Shown: positions 41,181 to 53,478, numbered from the stretch's first letter. The stretch is DNA of 64,000 nt from Rhabdophis nuchalis (GCA_039707465.1 CM077644.1:198869962-198933961), one strand, 5' to 3'. Notes: generated by a model not told the origin, from the letters alone. Numbers and translations are program-made.

Positions 41181-41399
41181 CAGAGGTGGGTTCATACCAG
41201 TCGGACCAGTTCAGCTGAGTAGGTAGTAACTTGGCTGACCACACCCCCAAACCGGTTCTATCTTGTTTTTTGGTTCTGCGCATGCACAGAAGCAATTTTT
41301 CACTACTGTGCATGAGAGTGTAGCATGCATCAAACATACGCATATTTGAAGCACGTACCTGAGTAAACCAGCAGTGAAAGAATCCGGAACCCACCCCTG
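41181..41399. mobile_element. Short hAT element (219 bp)
   Basis: Ends CAGAGGTGGGTTC and GAACCCACCCCTG are inverted repeats. 8-bp duplications ACCTGATA and ACCTTATA flank it (7 of 8). It is the reference copy for fragments at 16394, 21166 and 44585. The right duplication lies inside or next to an L2-like fragment. Confidence 0.9.
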
Positions 41400-41850
41400 A
41401 CCTTATATACTTGCGGGATCGGATCCTGCCCCATACATCCTCACGACCGATTCGCTCCCACAGAGAGGGACTTCTCCGGGTGCCGTCCACTAGACTTTGT
41501 CAGCGGGCGACGCCCAGGGGAAGGGCTCTCTCTGTGGGGGGCCCGGCCCTCTGGAACGACCTTCCCCTCGATATCAGAACGACCACGGACCTCCGTTCCT
41601 TCCGTACGAAATTAAAGACCCATTTCTTTCGACTGGCCGGCCTTGGATAGTCTCTCTGTCTATAGATTTTAAATGTATTTTAATGGGTTTTAATTTTTTA
41701 GCACGGGATAGCATTGTTTAATTGTGTTTTAATGTATATATTTTTGTATCTATTGTTTATATTGTTTTTAGTTCCTCCTGTGCACCGCCCCGGGTCCCTG
41801 TGGGGAGAGGGAGCGGTTAATAAATTCAAAGTTATTATTATTATACTACT
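41400..41850 (+). mobile_element. L2-like LINE 3' fragment
   Basis: Open frame at 41411-41650 reads RDRILPHTSSRPIRSHREGLLRVPS and GRALSVGGPALWNDLPLDI. The 3' end has CACCGCCCCGGGTCCC and AATAAATTC with ATT repeats. It is 5' truncated next to the hAT element. Confidence 0.88.
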
Positions 41851-42999
41851 TTGCTTTTATGGAGAACCAGAATCAAAAAATAAATAGCGATATCAGATCC
41901 TCTTCAACCTCCAATTATATTGATTGCTAATTATTTTAAGTTGATATAACTATTCACCTTAAACTTCAGAATATAGTTATATTGGTCATGTCCTTCTTTT
42001 TCCATATGTGGTCCTTTTGCCAGAGTTGTTCCTGGGAGAAGGAAGGATGCTTGTCATGGCAGCTACAGCATTGCAGCACATATAAAGAAGGGTAGGGCTT
42101 CTATCACATAGTTGTCAACATGATCTTGACTTTTTTTGACACCCTTCCTGCAGACAGGTTCTAGCCTGTATTTTCTTCCTATTTTCAAGATTTCTGTAAT
42201 ATGGAACTCCATCAGTTTTACAATATATCCTAGGTCTGTCTTTATTTCTGTGGATATTTTGGCTATTTAGAAAAGATTGGGGCTCTGAAAGTAAACCAAA
42301 GAGGGGAGGCTGCAAGAAGAAAATTATCTTGTTCAAGAGTGTAATATTGATCTCAACACAGAGTGCTTTGTTGTTATTATTGTTATTAGTATCATTTTAA
42401 AAGTAGCCCCCGATATAAATTTAATATTTTCACTATAAGCATCCACTGAAATTATTCTGAGCAATCTGATCAACAGAATTGCATCAATGAGACAGATGTT
42501 CAGAAACATCCATATTATTATATTATTATGTGATTTCTATGCATTAATTGAATGTTTTATATTGGCCCAAAACAATTTCTCTTCAGTCAATGCAGCCCAG
42601 GTATGCCAGAAGATTGGACATCCATGGTCTCTTGAGTTTCAGAGATTCCCAGCAGAGATGAAAATGGAGCACCACTATTCTAACAGAAATCTGTTTCTCC
42701 TAAATATTTGTTACATCTTCAGCTCAGGCAAATAATGGAAACTTTTTTTTTAAGAAAAAGCAGTCATTCTGCCAATTTCCTTGATAATATGACAACTGCA
42801 ATCAGTCCTAGAACAGCGCTTGGATCTTTCCCAGGCAAGAAAAGAACTAATTTGTTCCAATTGATTTAGAGAGCATGTCCTTAATAAAATCTCATGGATT
42901 ACAACCAACCTACTGTAAACCTCCCTCTGCCCATGACAAACAGGCACTGTAAGTCATGCCAAGGATACATTTAATATATTCTGTTAATTCTCCCTTTTT
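41851..42999. other. AT-rich noncoding stretch
   Basis: No recognisable element. Confidence 0.5.
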
Positions 43000-43225
43000 G
43001 CCATTGGTGCTAAATTGAACCTCTTAAGATTTAGGAGAGGACTCAGAATGCATTTGTTAAACCCTTTAATTGTTTTAAATGCTTCTAACTGTTTAAAATG
43101 TTTGTTGATTTCTAATGTTTTTATGCCTTACTTTCATAGTGGTTTAAAATGTACTTTTGCCTTAATTGCACTTCTATGAACCGCTGAGGCATCATAAAAA
43201 TATACTAAATAAATAAAATAAATGA
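43000..43225 (+). mobile_element. Old L2-like 3' end
   Basis: TTTAATTGTTTTAAATGCTT, ATGAACCGCTGAGGCATC and an AAATAAATAAAATAAAT tail follow the layout of L2-like 3' UTRs (compare 61740-61920). Confidence 0.6.
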
Positions 43226-43340
43226 TGCTTACCATGCATAAAGCATTCTAATGAACATAGAACATGAAGTCCAGGAACCTATTCTGCATGCATACAATTT
43301 GTACAACATTCTGGTGACTTTGCTGGAAAGGATTCAAGAT

Positions 43341-43470
43341 CAGGGATCTCCAACCTTGACAACTTAAAAACCTGTGGACTTCAATGCCCAGCATTCCCAG
43401 AATTATGCTAGCTGGGGAATTCTGGGAGTTGAAGTCCACAGGTCTTAAAATTGCTAGGTTGGATACCTCG
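43341..43470. mobile_element. Degenerate fold-back hAT-type element (130 bp)
   Basis: Starts CAGGGATCTCCAACCTTG and ends AGGTTGGATACCTCG. Internal arms CCTGTGGACTTCAATGCCC and GAGTTGAAGTCCACAGG mirror each other. The flanking 8-mers do not match, so it is older than the copies at 26523 and 35199. Confidence 0.82.
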
Positions 43471-43812
43471 GCTTATAGCCATGTCAGGGGAGGGTTTCAC
43501 ATTTTTTTAATTACCTATTGTCTGGGCATGGCTTGACAGTCATATGACTGGGTGGGAGTGGTAAAATGTGGTGAAGCTCACTTAACAACACTCTTGCTTA
43601 GCAACCAAGATTTTGGGCTCAATTGTAGTCATAAGTCAAGACCTAACTCTGCCTTCATCTGCATGGTAGCCTTGTCCTAGTAAACTCCTCCTCCTTTCTG
43701 ACAATTTTCCTCTCTGTTAGAGGCAACAAAATAATCCAGACAATGTAAGGTTTCTTGGTGCAGCAGGGGGTTGGACTAGATGACTTCTGAGTAGCCTTCT
43801 AGCCCTAAATTG

Positions 43813-43849
43813 CTTTTCTTTCTTTCTTTCTTTCTTTCTTCCTTCCTTC

Positions 43850-43883
<34 letters not shown>
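43813..43883. repeat. (TTTC)n microsatellite
   Basis: CTTT units with a short CCTT interruption. Confidence 0.95.
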
Positions 43884-44317
43884 CCCTTCCCTCTGTAGAA
43901 AGCAACTAACCCCCATTCCCAAATAAAATATTACCCCCAGAAAGTCTCATTCCACATTCCTGCCAGATAGATATAATGAGATAATGACCCTAGAGAAAGT
44001 TTGGGTCCATTCACAAGAAGGGAATTATCCAAACCCTCTTAGAAACACAAAGACCTTATTACACAAACCCCAAAACTTCAAAATCATAAAACTATTTAAG
44101 AATCCTACATTTTATCCAGTTTGTTGTTCAGTTGACCCAGAAACAAACTGCTGAATGTCATTTTGCAAACTTCCTTTGAGCAGCTTTTCAATTTAAAGCA
44201 GGTTTCAATTTAAAGTTTGCAGCATTAAGACTTGTGAACTCCCAGCCAGCATGTTCACTTCCAATTTAAAGTGACAGCATTTGTTTTTCTCCTTTGCTGA
44301 ATCCCAGCTAAAAAGTG

Positions 44318-44331
44318 AGTTTCTTTCTTTC

Positions 44332-44394
<63 letters not shown>

Positions 44395-44450
44395 CTCTCT
44401 CTCTTTCTCTTTCTCTCTCTCTCCCTCCCTCCCTCCCTACCTCCTTCCCT
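44318..44450. repeat. (TTTC)n to (CT)n/(CCCT)n microsatellite
   Basis: About 18 TTTC units grading into CT and CCCT. Confidence 0.95.
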
Positions 44451-44584
44451 CTACCCTCTCACTCTTTTAGTTTTTAAAACCTCTTTTCCCTTGCAGGCAA
44501 GGGAACCAGCAGGCAAAAGGGGCTTTAAAAAAAAGCTTCTGATGAAGGTTTGGGGTTGTGGGCAAGCTGCCATTACTACCAGCC

Positions 44585-44656
44585 CAGTCCAGTACGCCAG
44601 ATTTTCACTACCTCTTCTAGTGTACTGGACCAGACCAGGAGGAACCCACCTCTGAT
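44585..44656. mobile_element. hAT element end fragment
   Basis: AGTACGCCAGATTTTCACTACC and GAGGAACCCACCTCTG match the right part of the 41181 family (first motif is split as AGTACGCC and TTTTCACTACC). Confidence 0.55.
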
Positions 44657-46554
44657 CCATGGTATATTAACACCCACGCTTGAGAACCAATCAGTGTTCT
44701 CAGCAATCCATGGAAGTCCTAATTGACCTCCCAGGCCCAATAGTTTTTTAATGAAGCTACCCTATGAAGTCTATGTGAAGTTTCTATGGTCTTTGTGAGG
44801 ATAAAGAAAAATGTGGATTCCATTTTCTTCTAATAGGGGCATATACACCCTTATAATTGAAGCAGCTCCTGTTTATTCACTAAGCAGCCTGATTCTAAGT
44901 CAGTTTAAGGAAATGCTGTCCAGATTGAGATAGTAAGGTAGCTCTTTGCAAGTTATTCAGTCACGCAAGCAATCACATCTTTCTATTGAACAATTCTTTT
45001 GCTGCTATATCCTTTAAGATTTTGGTTTCAGTAAAACAGTTACCAATCCTTTCCTTCTTTATATGGATCTCCCTGAACAAATTAACTTCTTTCAGTACAC
45101 ACAGAGAGTAAGCTAATGTATATATGCAAAGGAAAAAAGCATCAACATTCAGATATATGCAAGAACAACTTAAAAAAAACTCTTTCAAGCAGCATTCTTA
45201 ACATTTCTATACCACAATTGTTTTTATAAGATTAAAGAAACAGCATAGTTATATATATTTTTCTCAGCATAGAAAAAATTGTTAGTATGGAACCTGGCAG
45301 AAATGTTTTTAGCTATTAAAATTAATTGATTCTTGTCATTAATATTTATTTTCTCTCTTTTTTTGAGTAGCTAGCTTTTCCCCTAGGCTCCCCTTTATGA
45401 AATGTATTTGAGCAGACCCATTTGTTGATGCTGTTTAATTTGGATAACTACACTAAAGTAAGATTGACTTGAAAAGCTAAACTGACCCTTTCAATGCTGT
45501 GGTTCTAGTAACGTGATAATTCTACTAAATCAGGATTGCAAAAGTCAAAACAACTACTGGGTGATAGCAGCCGAAAACCTTAAATCCTAACTGTAGCCTT
45601 AAAATGTGGCATTTTTAAGAAAAACTGCCGTTAAATAAAGGTTTGACTCTTCTCCATCTGTATTTAAAATGGCATTTATTCCAGTTTCAGAACCTGTCCA
45701 ATGTTTCCTAAATGCTAAAATACTTCTCAGCTGCAGGAAATCAGGACCCAGGATATAGCTCAAATGCAATATAAGTTTATTTCATGTAACCTATACACAA
45801 GATTCTGAACTACTAACCGTCAAGGCAAATTGGCACATATAAGAGTCAATGGATTTGGGGGGGGGCTGGACTTTGATCTCTTATGGGGAATACAACTTCA
45901 AGCTGATGATGTGATTGACCTTGCCCTCAGGTTCAACTGGGTCGTCTCCTACATTGTCCATAATAGAGGCAGAAATCTTTCATTTATAAAGCAAAATGTT
46001 TGTTGAAAGACATACTTTTGTCTCTGCTAGGAGAATCTTTGAGAAGATACATGACACCTGACTTTTCCCAGGCTTTATATTCTGAGCAACAAACTTATTT
46101 ACGTACAAGGTATAGATATGAGTCACAAACTAATTTTGGGCCCAGCATGTGCTTTGTTCCTCTGAGATGACTGAGAATTGTGTTCCTCATTTAAAATGAG
46201 TTATTATTTCAAGACTAAAAATATGATAACATTGTATTACTCATAAATCTTGTAGGAGATTTGCATTTTTACTTTATACTTATGATTAAAGCTAAATATT
46301 TCACCTGTGTACATGATTTACTGCAACAATGACTGAATATAATGTACTGACAAAATTCTTTCTTATTCGTTCTGATTAAAATAGAAATTTTAAATAATTA
46401 TGAACTTCTCTATGTAACAAATTGAAATATTCCAGCCAATTAGAGACTCACACAGAGAACATATTTAGATGATTGTTTTAATCAAATTTAACTGCATTGT
46501 TTTTGCACTTTATTTTTCTGGAAATACTGTGCCTGGGTCTAAGAAGCACAGATA
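44657..46554. other. Noncoding stretch
   Basis: A poly(G) run at 45858-45866 is the only notable simple feature. No element was recognised. Confidence 0.5.
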
Positions 46555-46865
46555 ATAAAGAACAAATTGAATTCTATTCAAAGGGGGGCTACAAAGATTG
46601 TGAGAGATTTAGAAACCATACTCTATAAGGAATGGTTAAGAGATCCTTGTATGATTAGCTTACCAGAGCAGATGAGTGAGGACAATATGGTAGCAATCTT
46701 CGAACAGTTCAAGATTTTATCGCATAGAAGAAGGAAAAAGTTATTTTCTACTCCTCTACTCAGTTGATACAAAGAATCCCAGTAGCTTAAGGTACAAAGA
46801 AATAAGTTCAGTCTAAATGTGAGGATTGAATTACATGATTGCTAATGCATCTTCCAAAGCGTTAC
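46555..46865 (+). mobile_element. Ancient CR1 LINE fragment
   Basis: ORF 46567-46767 includes SIQRGATKIVRDLETILYKEWL, aligning with the usual [30 protein letters not shown] follows in place of LFSKAP. It is strongly diverged compared with the copy 1 kb downstream. Confidence 0.75.
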
Positions 46866-47835
46866 TATGATTGCAAACTTTAAAAAGTTTGAATTTCTAA
46901 TAATTAGTTTTTAGGTATGTAGATTTTAATCTTGACTGATTTCTAAACATTTTTGTGTTCCTACCTGCAACTGGTGAGTTTACTCTCTTTAGACTTTACT
47001 CTTAAGCTCTCTAAATGTTTTGCTGTTTCTGTTGGTTTAATAATATATCTTTTATTTTCCTATACAGCCTTTAATAATGTTGACTGTTAGAACGCTGAAA
47101 ACAACTCAGAGTTGAAAAAGAGAGCTGAAAATATATGTATAAACAAATAAATCAATACAATACCCACCTGTTTGCTAGAATTGCAGTTCACTCAAATTAT
47201 ACTTCCTGTTTTAAGATGAGACTACTAGATAATTTCCCAGGAGGACAGAAACTGTTCCTAATATATAAAAGTAATGTCTATAAAGAACAGAGTGTTAATC
47301 CAATAATTAAATGGGAAAGGCACATTATTTGATATTTTGCCTATTGGTAAACTAGAATAAAAAGAGGTAAAGGCATTGTCAGCAAGTCAAATATCCATCT
47401 GTTGAATTTATGGAAAAATCACAGGTAGCACAATGTGATTTCCAATCTTTTTATGGAGGTCAAAGCAAGTTTTGGGGAAATCGCTTTTGGAAAATGGATA
47501 AGTGATAAATTATCTGAATGTCATCCTTCTTTCATTTAGCAGATCAAGTCTACATATACATGACTGAGAACAGAAGTGCATTTTAAGCATGAACGATCAT
47601 CATAAAATTTTGAGAAGGGCAACCTGAGACTTTTCTTTTATTCTGTGCTGTGGTATTTGAAGCCATGGAGTCATTCAGGACAGATTACAAAGAACTATAC
47701 TAGACATAGATGTCAGAAGCTTTTATCAATCTTTTTACATTGGAAGATTTGAAATCATGTTCAGGTCTCAAAAAATGTCTGCTTGAAAACTGAAGAAAAA
47801 TACTGAGCATATTTTTATGAGTATTTTAATATATT
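46866..47835. other. AT-rich noncoding stretch
   Basis: No recognisable element between two CR1 copies of very different age. Confidence 0.5.
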
Positions 47836-48420
47836 CTTTGGCTAAATAGAGGGATAGAATCTAGATCGCGTGAAGTGTTAATGCCACTGTATAGTGCCTT
47901 GGTAAGGCCACACTTGGAATACTGCATACAGTTTTGGTCGCCACGATGTAGAAAAGACGTGGAGACTCTGGAAAGAGTGCAAAGAAGAGCAACCAAGATG
48001 ATTAGAGGACTGGAGACTAAGACATATGAAGAACGGTTGCAGGAACTGGGTATGTCTAGTTTAATGAAAAGAAGGACCAGGGGAAACATGATAACAGTGT
48101 TCCGATATCTCAGAGGGTGCCACAAAGAAGAGGGAGTCAAACTTTTCTCCAAGGCACCTGGGGGCAGGACAAGGAGCAATGGGTGGAAACTAACCAAGGA
48201 GAGAAGCAACTTAGAACTAAGGAGAAATTTCCTAACAGTAAGAACAATTAACCTCTGGAACAGCTTGCCTCCAGCAGTTGTGAATGCCCCAACCCTGGAA
48301 GTCTTTAAAAAGATGTTAGACAGCCATTTGTCTGAAATGGTATAAGGTTCCTGCCCATGCAGGGGGTTGGACTAGAAGACCTACAAGGTCCCTTCCAACT
48401 CTGCTATTGTATTGTATTAT
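47836..48420 (+). mobile_element. CR1 LINE 3' fragment, young
   Basis: An uninterrupted 156-residue frame (47875-48345) carries the CR1 RT C-terminus: [64 protein letters not shown], ending FKKMLDSHLSEMV. The 3' UTR (GGGGGTTGGACTAGAAGACC) and ATTGTATTGT tail are complete. It is 5' truncated. Confidence 0.95.
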
Positions 48421-49959
48421 GTATCTATATTCTATTCTCTGTAGAAAAAAAATCAATTCTAATGCACAAATCACATTGACAATATTACGGCAGCAAAGTT
48501 TTAGGTCGTGCTTACAAATCCCCATTACTTTGAGCACTAGCATTGCACAATATGCAAAATGTTAAGTTTTTTAAAATCACAATCAGTCATGGAGCCCCGG
48601 ATGAGAAATATTTTTTTTAAAAAAAATAGAACAGCAGATTCTATTACCAGTCAAATCTTAATTTTAAAAAATGATTCATCATATTACTGAGGTGTGAATT
48701 TAAAATTTTAAACTCTACTTCTGTGGAAATCTCTTAAACATTCTATCTACTTTTTCTTCGCAAACAAAATCTGCCACCATTTCTTTGATTTGGTCATGTC
48801 CTGAATAACTAGACAAAGTACTAAGTGTATCATAAAGCTTATAAGGCTGAGCTCATGGACTGCAGATGATAATAGATAAATAGCATTGTAGTAACAGAAT
48901 TTTGAAAAAAGTGATTTAAAGTAAGGGGCATGAATTAATTTAATTATCACTGAGGAGTTGTGGCTGGACAGTACCTATATTTCTATTTTTATCTGTGATG
49001 TCCTTGGTGGAGAATTATGTACTCCAAAGACTCCACAGTTCAACCCTGAACTACATATATTCTCACATATTTGTTTATCTCTATTTATCTGTTTGTCTAT
49101 TTGAAATCCACCTCCAAAATTTTTAAAAGCAGGAAAAAGAAGTGTCCCCAGATGTGTATAAAAAGAATAAAAAATAATAATATTCCCAAATTTCCACCAC
49201 AAAAACTCTTTGTTGTCCTCCATATTATTTGTTCCTGTTTGGCTTTAGGAATGAAGGTTACAAACCTCCTCCTGCTCCCCCCAAAAAACTCACTAGAGAA
49301 TAATGAGGATGTTTTCTGTAGGCTTTAGTCTTTGCTCTCCAAATATCAAGGGAATCTAAGGGAAATCACTTGGGTAAATACACAGTCTTAATAGAATGTG
49401 AAGCCATTCTCTATAGCTTTTTCTAATCCCAGAGAAGCATGGATTCTCATTCTGGCAAACATGGTTATACCTTACATCAGGAACTTTCTGTAAACAGGAC
49501 AAGATCACACAAAAGAAAATAACTTTTTGAAAAAGAATTGCATACTGAGAAATGGAGGTTAGATAAGGGTCATAATTTGTTGCAAGCAAAATGGCAAAGA
49601 AAATACCATTGGAGATTCTGTGCAATGGATGAAACAAATACAGTGTTTTAGAAAAGAGGGCTATTTTTCTTAATAATAAGGTGTTGACCGTTATTCTTAA
49701 GGCTGTTCATTTGGGAATACATTCCATTGAATACTGGGCATTTACTTTTATGTAGACATGTAGAATTGAATGGGAAATATCCTTAGCTCAATTGCTAAAC
49801 AACTTTGTTAGAACCAGCATACAGAATGTAACTATTGTCATATTAAAGTTAAAGCAAAAGGAAAATAAAATAAAAATTGTAATAACAGTACTAAGATTTA
49901 CAATTATAATTCTCTAAAATATGTAAATCAACTAGCATTAAATGATAATGAAGAACAGA
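48421..49959. other. AT-rich noncoding stretch
   Basis: No recognisable element; poly(A) and poly(T) runs only. Confidence 0.5.
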
Positions 49960-49961
49960 TA

Positions 49962-50206
49962 CCATGTTTCCCAGAAAATAAGATAGGGTCTTATTTTCTT
50001 TTGACCTTCAAAATAAGCATTTGACCTTATTTTCAGGGAGGTCTTATTATTTTTGAGATACAGGAGGTGGTGAGCGTGGTCACAGTTGCTGTGCTGCAAT
50101 ATTTTGGGGAGGGCTTATTTTCAGGGGAGGGCTTATTTTAGCGCATGTGCCCTAAAGCCCGATTGGGCTTATTATCCAGGGAGGTCTTATTTTCGGGGAA
50201 ACAGGG
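49962..50206. mobile_element. MITE with TA target duplication (245 bp), copy 2
   Basis: CCATGTTTCCCAGAAAATAAG at the left mirrors CTTATTTTCGGGGAAACAGGG at the right (each shown from one strand). TA flanks both ends. Internal GTCTTATTTT/GGGCTTATTTT modules repeat four to five times. Same family and orientation as 22416-22652. Confidence 0.88.
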
Positions 50207-52081
50207 TAGAATTTCAGAGAATTAAGTCTTGTTATGGAATCTTGCTATGGAAAATGTGCAAGTGACAATTGTATCACATAGAGATGATCTATGCAACCTC
50301 AAATTCATTCTTTTCTGTTGTTCTGTAAATGAATATTCAAATTCTGAAGAGTTATTATTGCTTTTCCTCATTTTTAGTATTCTGTCAAAGGCCTTCTGCT
50401 TCTGGAAAAAAGTCAAGATGTAAATCTAATGCAAGATAGCCAGATTAAAAAAACCACATAAAACATTCATTGTGTTGCATTACTTTATTTTTCCCCTTTA
50501 ACGACAAGGGTGTGATTTGCATCATGACACAGGGGGAAAGGTAGCTTTCCCTCTAGCAAGGGAAGAAGGGGACCAACCTCTTCTGTGGATGTGAGATTTT
50601 TAAATATTCACATGATGTCAAAGAGTTTGTTTTATCAGTTTTGTTTTTTAATGCCCAAGGCTTGGGGGATCAATAGGCACCTCTGAAGTGTATTTATGCA
50701 CATCTGGTCTATGCTGACATACAGCATCTCTCCAGGGTTTTAGGCAGGAATCTTTCAAACATTACATGGTCACGCTGGGGACTGAACGTAACATATTTTG
50801 TATTAAAAAAGAGTTTGCCTAGTAGCTTCATATTCATGTTGAATTCAGAGTTTTGTTACTTGATCTGCTGATGTTACTTTAAAGCTTTTAAGATTAACCT
50901 ACAAATTGTGTTTAATTCTTTACTCTTTTGCTTATATTTCTGTCTGTTACATTTCAACATCTCATCATAATATTGCTCAAGGCAATAATATTTTATTCCT
51001 CTCAGATCAGCCTTGAACATTCTTTAGAATTTCAAGGTGTGATATTTGTTTGTAAATCATATTTACAATCCATCCATCACTCAAAAAGTGATATTTTTTA
51101 AAAAAAGTATAGACGTTGCAGTTTCTTTTGCTTAATCCTATTTCTATAAAAACATTTCTTTGAAGAGTATTCTAGTCAATAAGTTACCTTGCTAAAAGTC
51201 TGCCCTGAATAAACTAAGATGTACATCCTTGCACATGCTCCAATGGTTTTGGAGATGAGTTTCCAGGACTGCACTATATTTCATGGGCATTCCTACACAT
51301 ACATACATCTCTGCTTTGATTAGGCAGGCAATAAATATGCTATTACAGAGATCACTCTATTCAGTCACTCCCTCCTGTGTTAAGCTTAGTTTGAAGGTAA
51401 GCCACACAAAAAAACCTTTCTGCTTTGAAAAGTTAAGCTGAACTTTCTAAATAAGATTAATGCCCATGGTCTACACAAATTATTCCTGTGTCAGTCAGGG
51501 GCTGCCTTTTCCCCATGTACAAAAAACAGTATTACTCCTGGCAAGTGTACAAACACGCTTTGAAATGTATGAAGGCAGGGACTGCTGTCTGAATTTTGAA
51601 TTCAAATTACAGCCTGCATTAATTACAAGTAGTAAAAGTTTTCTTTGATTAAGATTAATGATGCTGGCTCTCAGAGCTGATAGTGGGACAATGGTATTTG
51701 CATTGTCAAACATGTATCAGCATATATTATAAACAGCACTTTACAACAGTGATATGCACTCGCCAACTTGGGTAAAGCTCAATAGTGCAAGCCATGTCCT
51801 TAAAATTCCAATTCATTGCCAAAAATAAGATATGATTTCATATCATGTTCACTGAAATTTTATTTCTTTTTAAGAAGGGGAGAAAATCACTTGGCTTTGT
51901 TCCACACAATCTTATTTAAGAATCCTATAAATAATAAAGAGTTGAAATCAGATTGATTTTGACCTGATTAGGAAAATGTACCCATAATTACACCATCTGA
52001 CCATGGTATCGTTGACAGTTTTCCACAGAATAGCATCGTTATTTGCTAGCATAATTATTAAAAGATATATTATTTGAATTA
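50207..52081. other. Noncoding stretch, possible conserved block at 51440-51720
   Basis: No repeats were recognised. The part 51440-51720 has balanced composition and several homeodomain-like ATTA/TAAT cores plus ATTTGCAT (51696-51703) overlapping CATTGTC (51701-51707), i.e. POU- and SOX-like sites. This is only suggestive. Confidence 0.3.
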
Positions 52082-52856
52082 AGTTGAATTAAGGATCTGG
52101 TCTTTGGGGTTTCTTAGGATGTTGGTTATTTTTTAGTCAGTGTTGAACGCTGTCTTGATATTGTGCTTGTGCTTGTGGAACATTTTTCTGATTTTATCTG
52201 TGGTGCCTTTGATGTAAGGGTGGAGGGCGATGCCGTTGTCCTGTTCTGTGTCTCGGTTCATGGGGGGGGTCTCCTTTTGGATTAGATTGGTAATTGTTTT
52301 TCTTTGGAATCCATTAGAGATTAATACATTTGTGAGACTGTGTAATTCAGTTTTCAGGTGGTCTTTGTCGGCTAAGAAACCCCAAAGATCAGATCCAGCT
52401 AGTAAAACCAAGGAGTCTACGAAATACCATGCAAAATCTGCCCTGCAACTTACATAGGACAAACTAATAGGAGGATAAATGCACGCATTGCAGAACATAA
52501 GAACACAGTAAGAAAACAACATACAACTTCACCCCTCTACCAGCACTTTAAAACTACAGGACATGAAATTGATTTTGACAGAACCAAATTAATCTCCAAA
52601 ACTGAACAGCTCAACAAGAGAATAATCAGGGAAGCTATTGAAATAGGTAAACATCCCCACAACATGAACAAACATGATGATACCTCTCACCTACCAGACA
52701 TCTGGAAACCAGCACTGGCCAACAGATAAGTCCCACCCATCACCCAGGCCATTACAATACCAAAGAACAACAAACACACAGATAACACCAATCAGCACCA
52801 ATCTACCAATCATGATACAACTACACAGCCAATCAACCCACTCACAGGAACAAAGC

Positions 52857-52899
<43 letters not shown>

Positions 52900-53069
52900 A
52901 AGATTTATAGAAAGATGGCAGTTCCAAAGCCACAGATGCCAGCCTGAAGATGGTGAGTGAGGCCTTGCCGATACGTTGCCAAGACAATCTCAATCTTACA
53001 CAGGAAAAGACCCGAATACAACAAGACCAGCATACCTACACCCGTGAAAATCTACAAATATGTATGTAT
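52082..53069 (+). pseudogene. Penelope-like element C with internal inversion
   Basis: Up to about 52374 the PLE protein reads on the minus strand (HLKTELHSLTNVLISNGFQ, then YIKGTTDKIRKMFHKHK). From about 52375 it reads on the plus strand: GVYEIPCKICPATYIGQTNRR-like text (the Val-Tyr is shifted by a frame break), NARIAEHKNTVRKQ and GHEIDFDRTKLI, ending LPDIWKPALANR and a stop. Both sides of the junction hold the same AAGAAACCCCAAAGATCAGATC segment (52375-52397; complement at 52082-52115). CCAAT boxes (around 52780-52830), a CA microsatellite, the CTGAAGAT hairpin (about 52946-52977) and a TATG tail complete the 3' end. Confidence 0.85.
52859..52899. repeat. (CA)n microsatellite in PLE C
   Basis: About 20 AC dinucleotides inside the element 3' region. 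Confidence 0.96.
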
Positions 53070-53074
53070 GTATG

Positions 53075-53440
53075 TGTCAGTCTCGCTAGTTCCTGCTTCG
53101 CTGCCATGGAAACGGGGAGGGTGGGGGGTTTGGGGTGAATGTGTTCTGCTGGTGGACAATGTTGATGTTTCGTGTTATCTCCTGTTTAACGGACCTGCAT
53201 TCCAGGATGGTGAAGACCTGCCCACCTGATGTTGGAGATGGCTGCATATTGGACAATGCACAGGGGGGGTTTGGGGATTGGGATGGGCTTAAGCTTAATA
53301 CTTTCTGTTCGCGCCTAAACTATTCATTCTCAGCTTTACTTGGTCTGTACGCTATCGTAACTTAGTAAAAGGAGCCTTAACATTTCAAAATAATGTCTAA
53401 GTGTGGTCTTTCCTGAGTCAACGAAGAAGCAGGCCTGACA
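53075..53440 (+). repeat. 5' LTR (366 bp)
   Basis: Starts TGTCAGTCTCGC and ends CAGGCCTGACA. A TATA-like TTAATA (53295-53300) lies 26-31 bp before the start inferred from the primer-binding match (53326). That gives U3 of 251 bp and R-U5 of 115 bp. Confidence 0.97.
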
Positions 53441-53442
53441 AT

Positions 53443-53453
53443 AAGCTGAGAAT
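53443..53453 (+). promoter_or_regulatory. Primer-binding site complementary to the LTR (self-priming type)
   Basis: AAGCTGAGAAT, two bases after the LTR, is the exact complement of ATTCTCAGCTT at 53326-53336 inside the same LTR. In Tf1 and its relatives the first 11 nt of the transcript pair with the primer-binding site and self-prime minus-strand synthesis. An 11-nt match at a plausible transcript start fits that model. No usual TGG-type tRNA site is seen. Confidence 0.75.
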
Positions 53454-53478
53454 CAACAAAACCAAAAAACCTGCCCTG

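Larger units (their letters stand above)
43560..44520 (+). repeat. Dispersed repeat, copy B
   Basis: Parallels 19430-20860 block by block: the CATGGTAGCCTTGTCC, AATCCAGACAATGTAAGG and AGTAGCCTTCTAGCC segments, then CTCATTCCACATTCCTGCC, GAAACACAAAGACC and AACCCCAAAACTTCAAAA. It lacks the CR1 insertion but has expanded TTTC microsatellites at the two places where copy A has short CT-rich runs. Confidence 0.8.
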
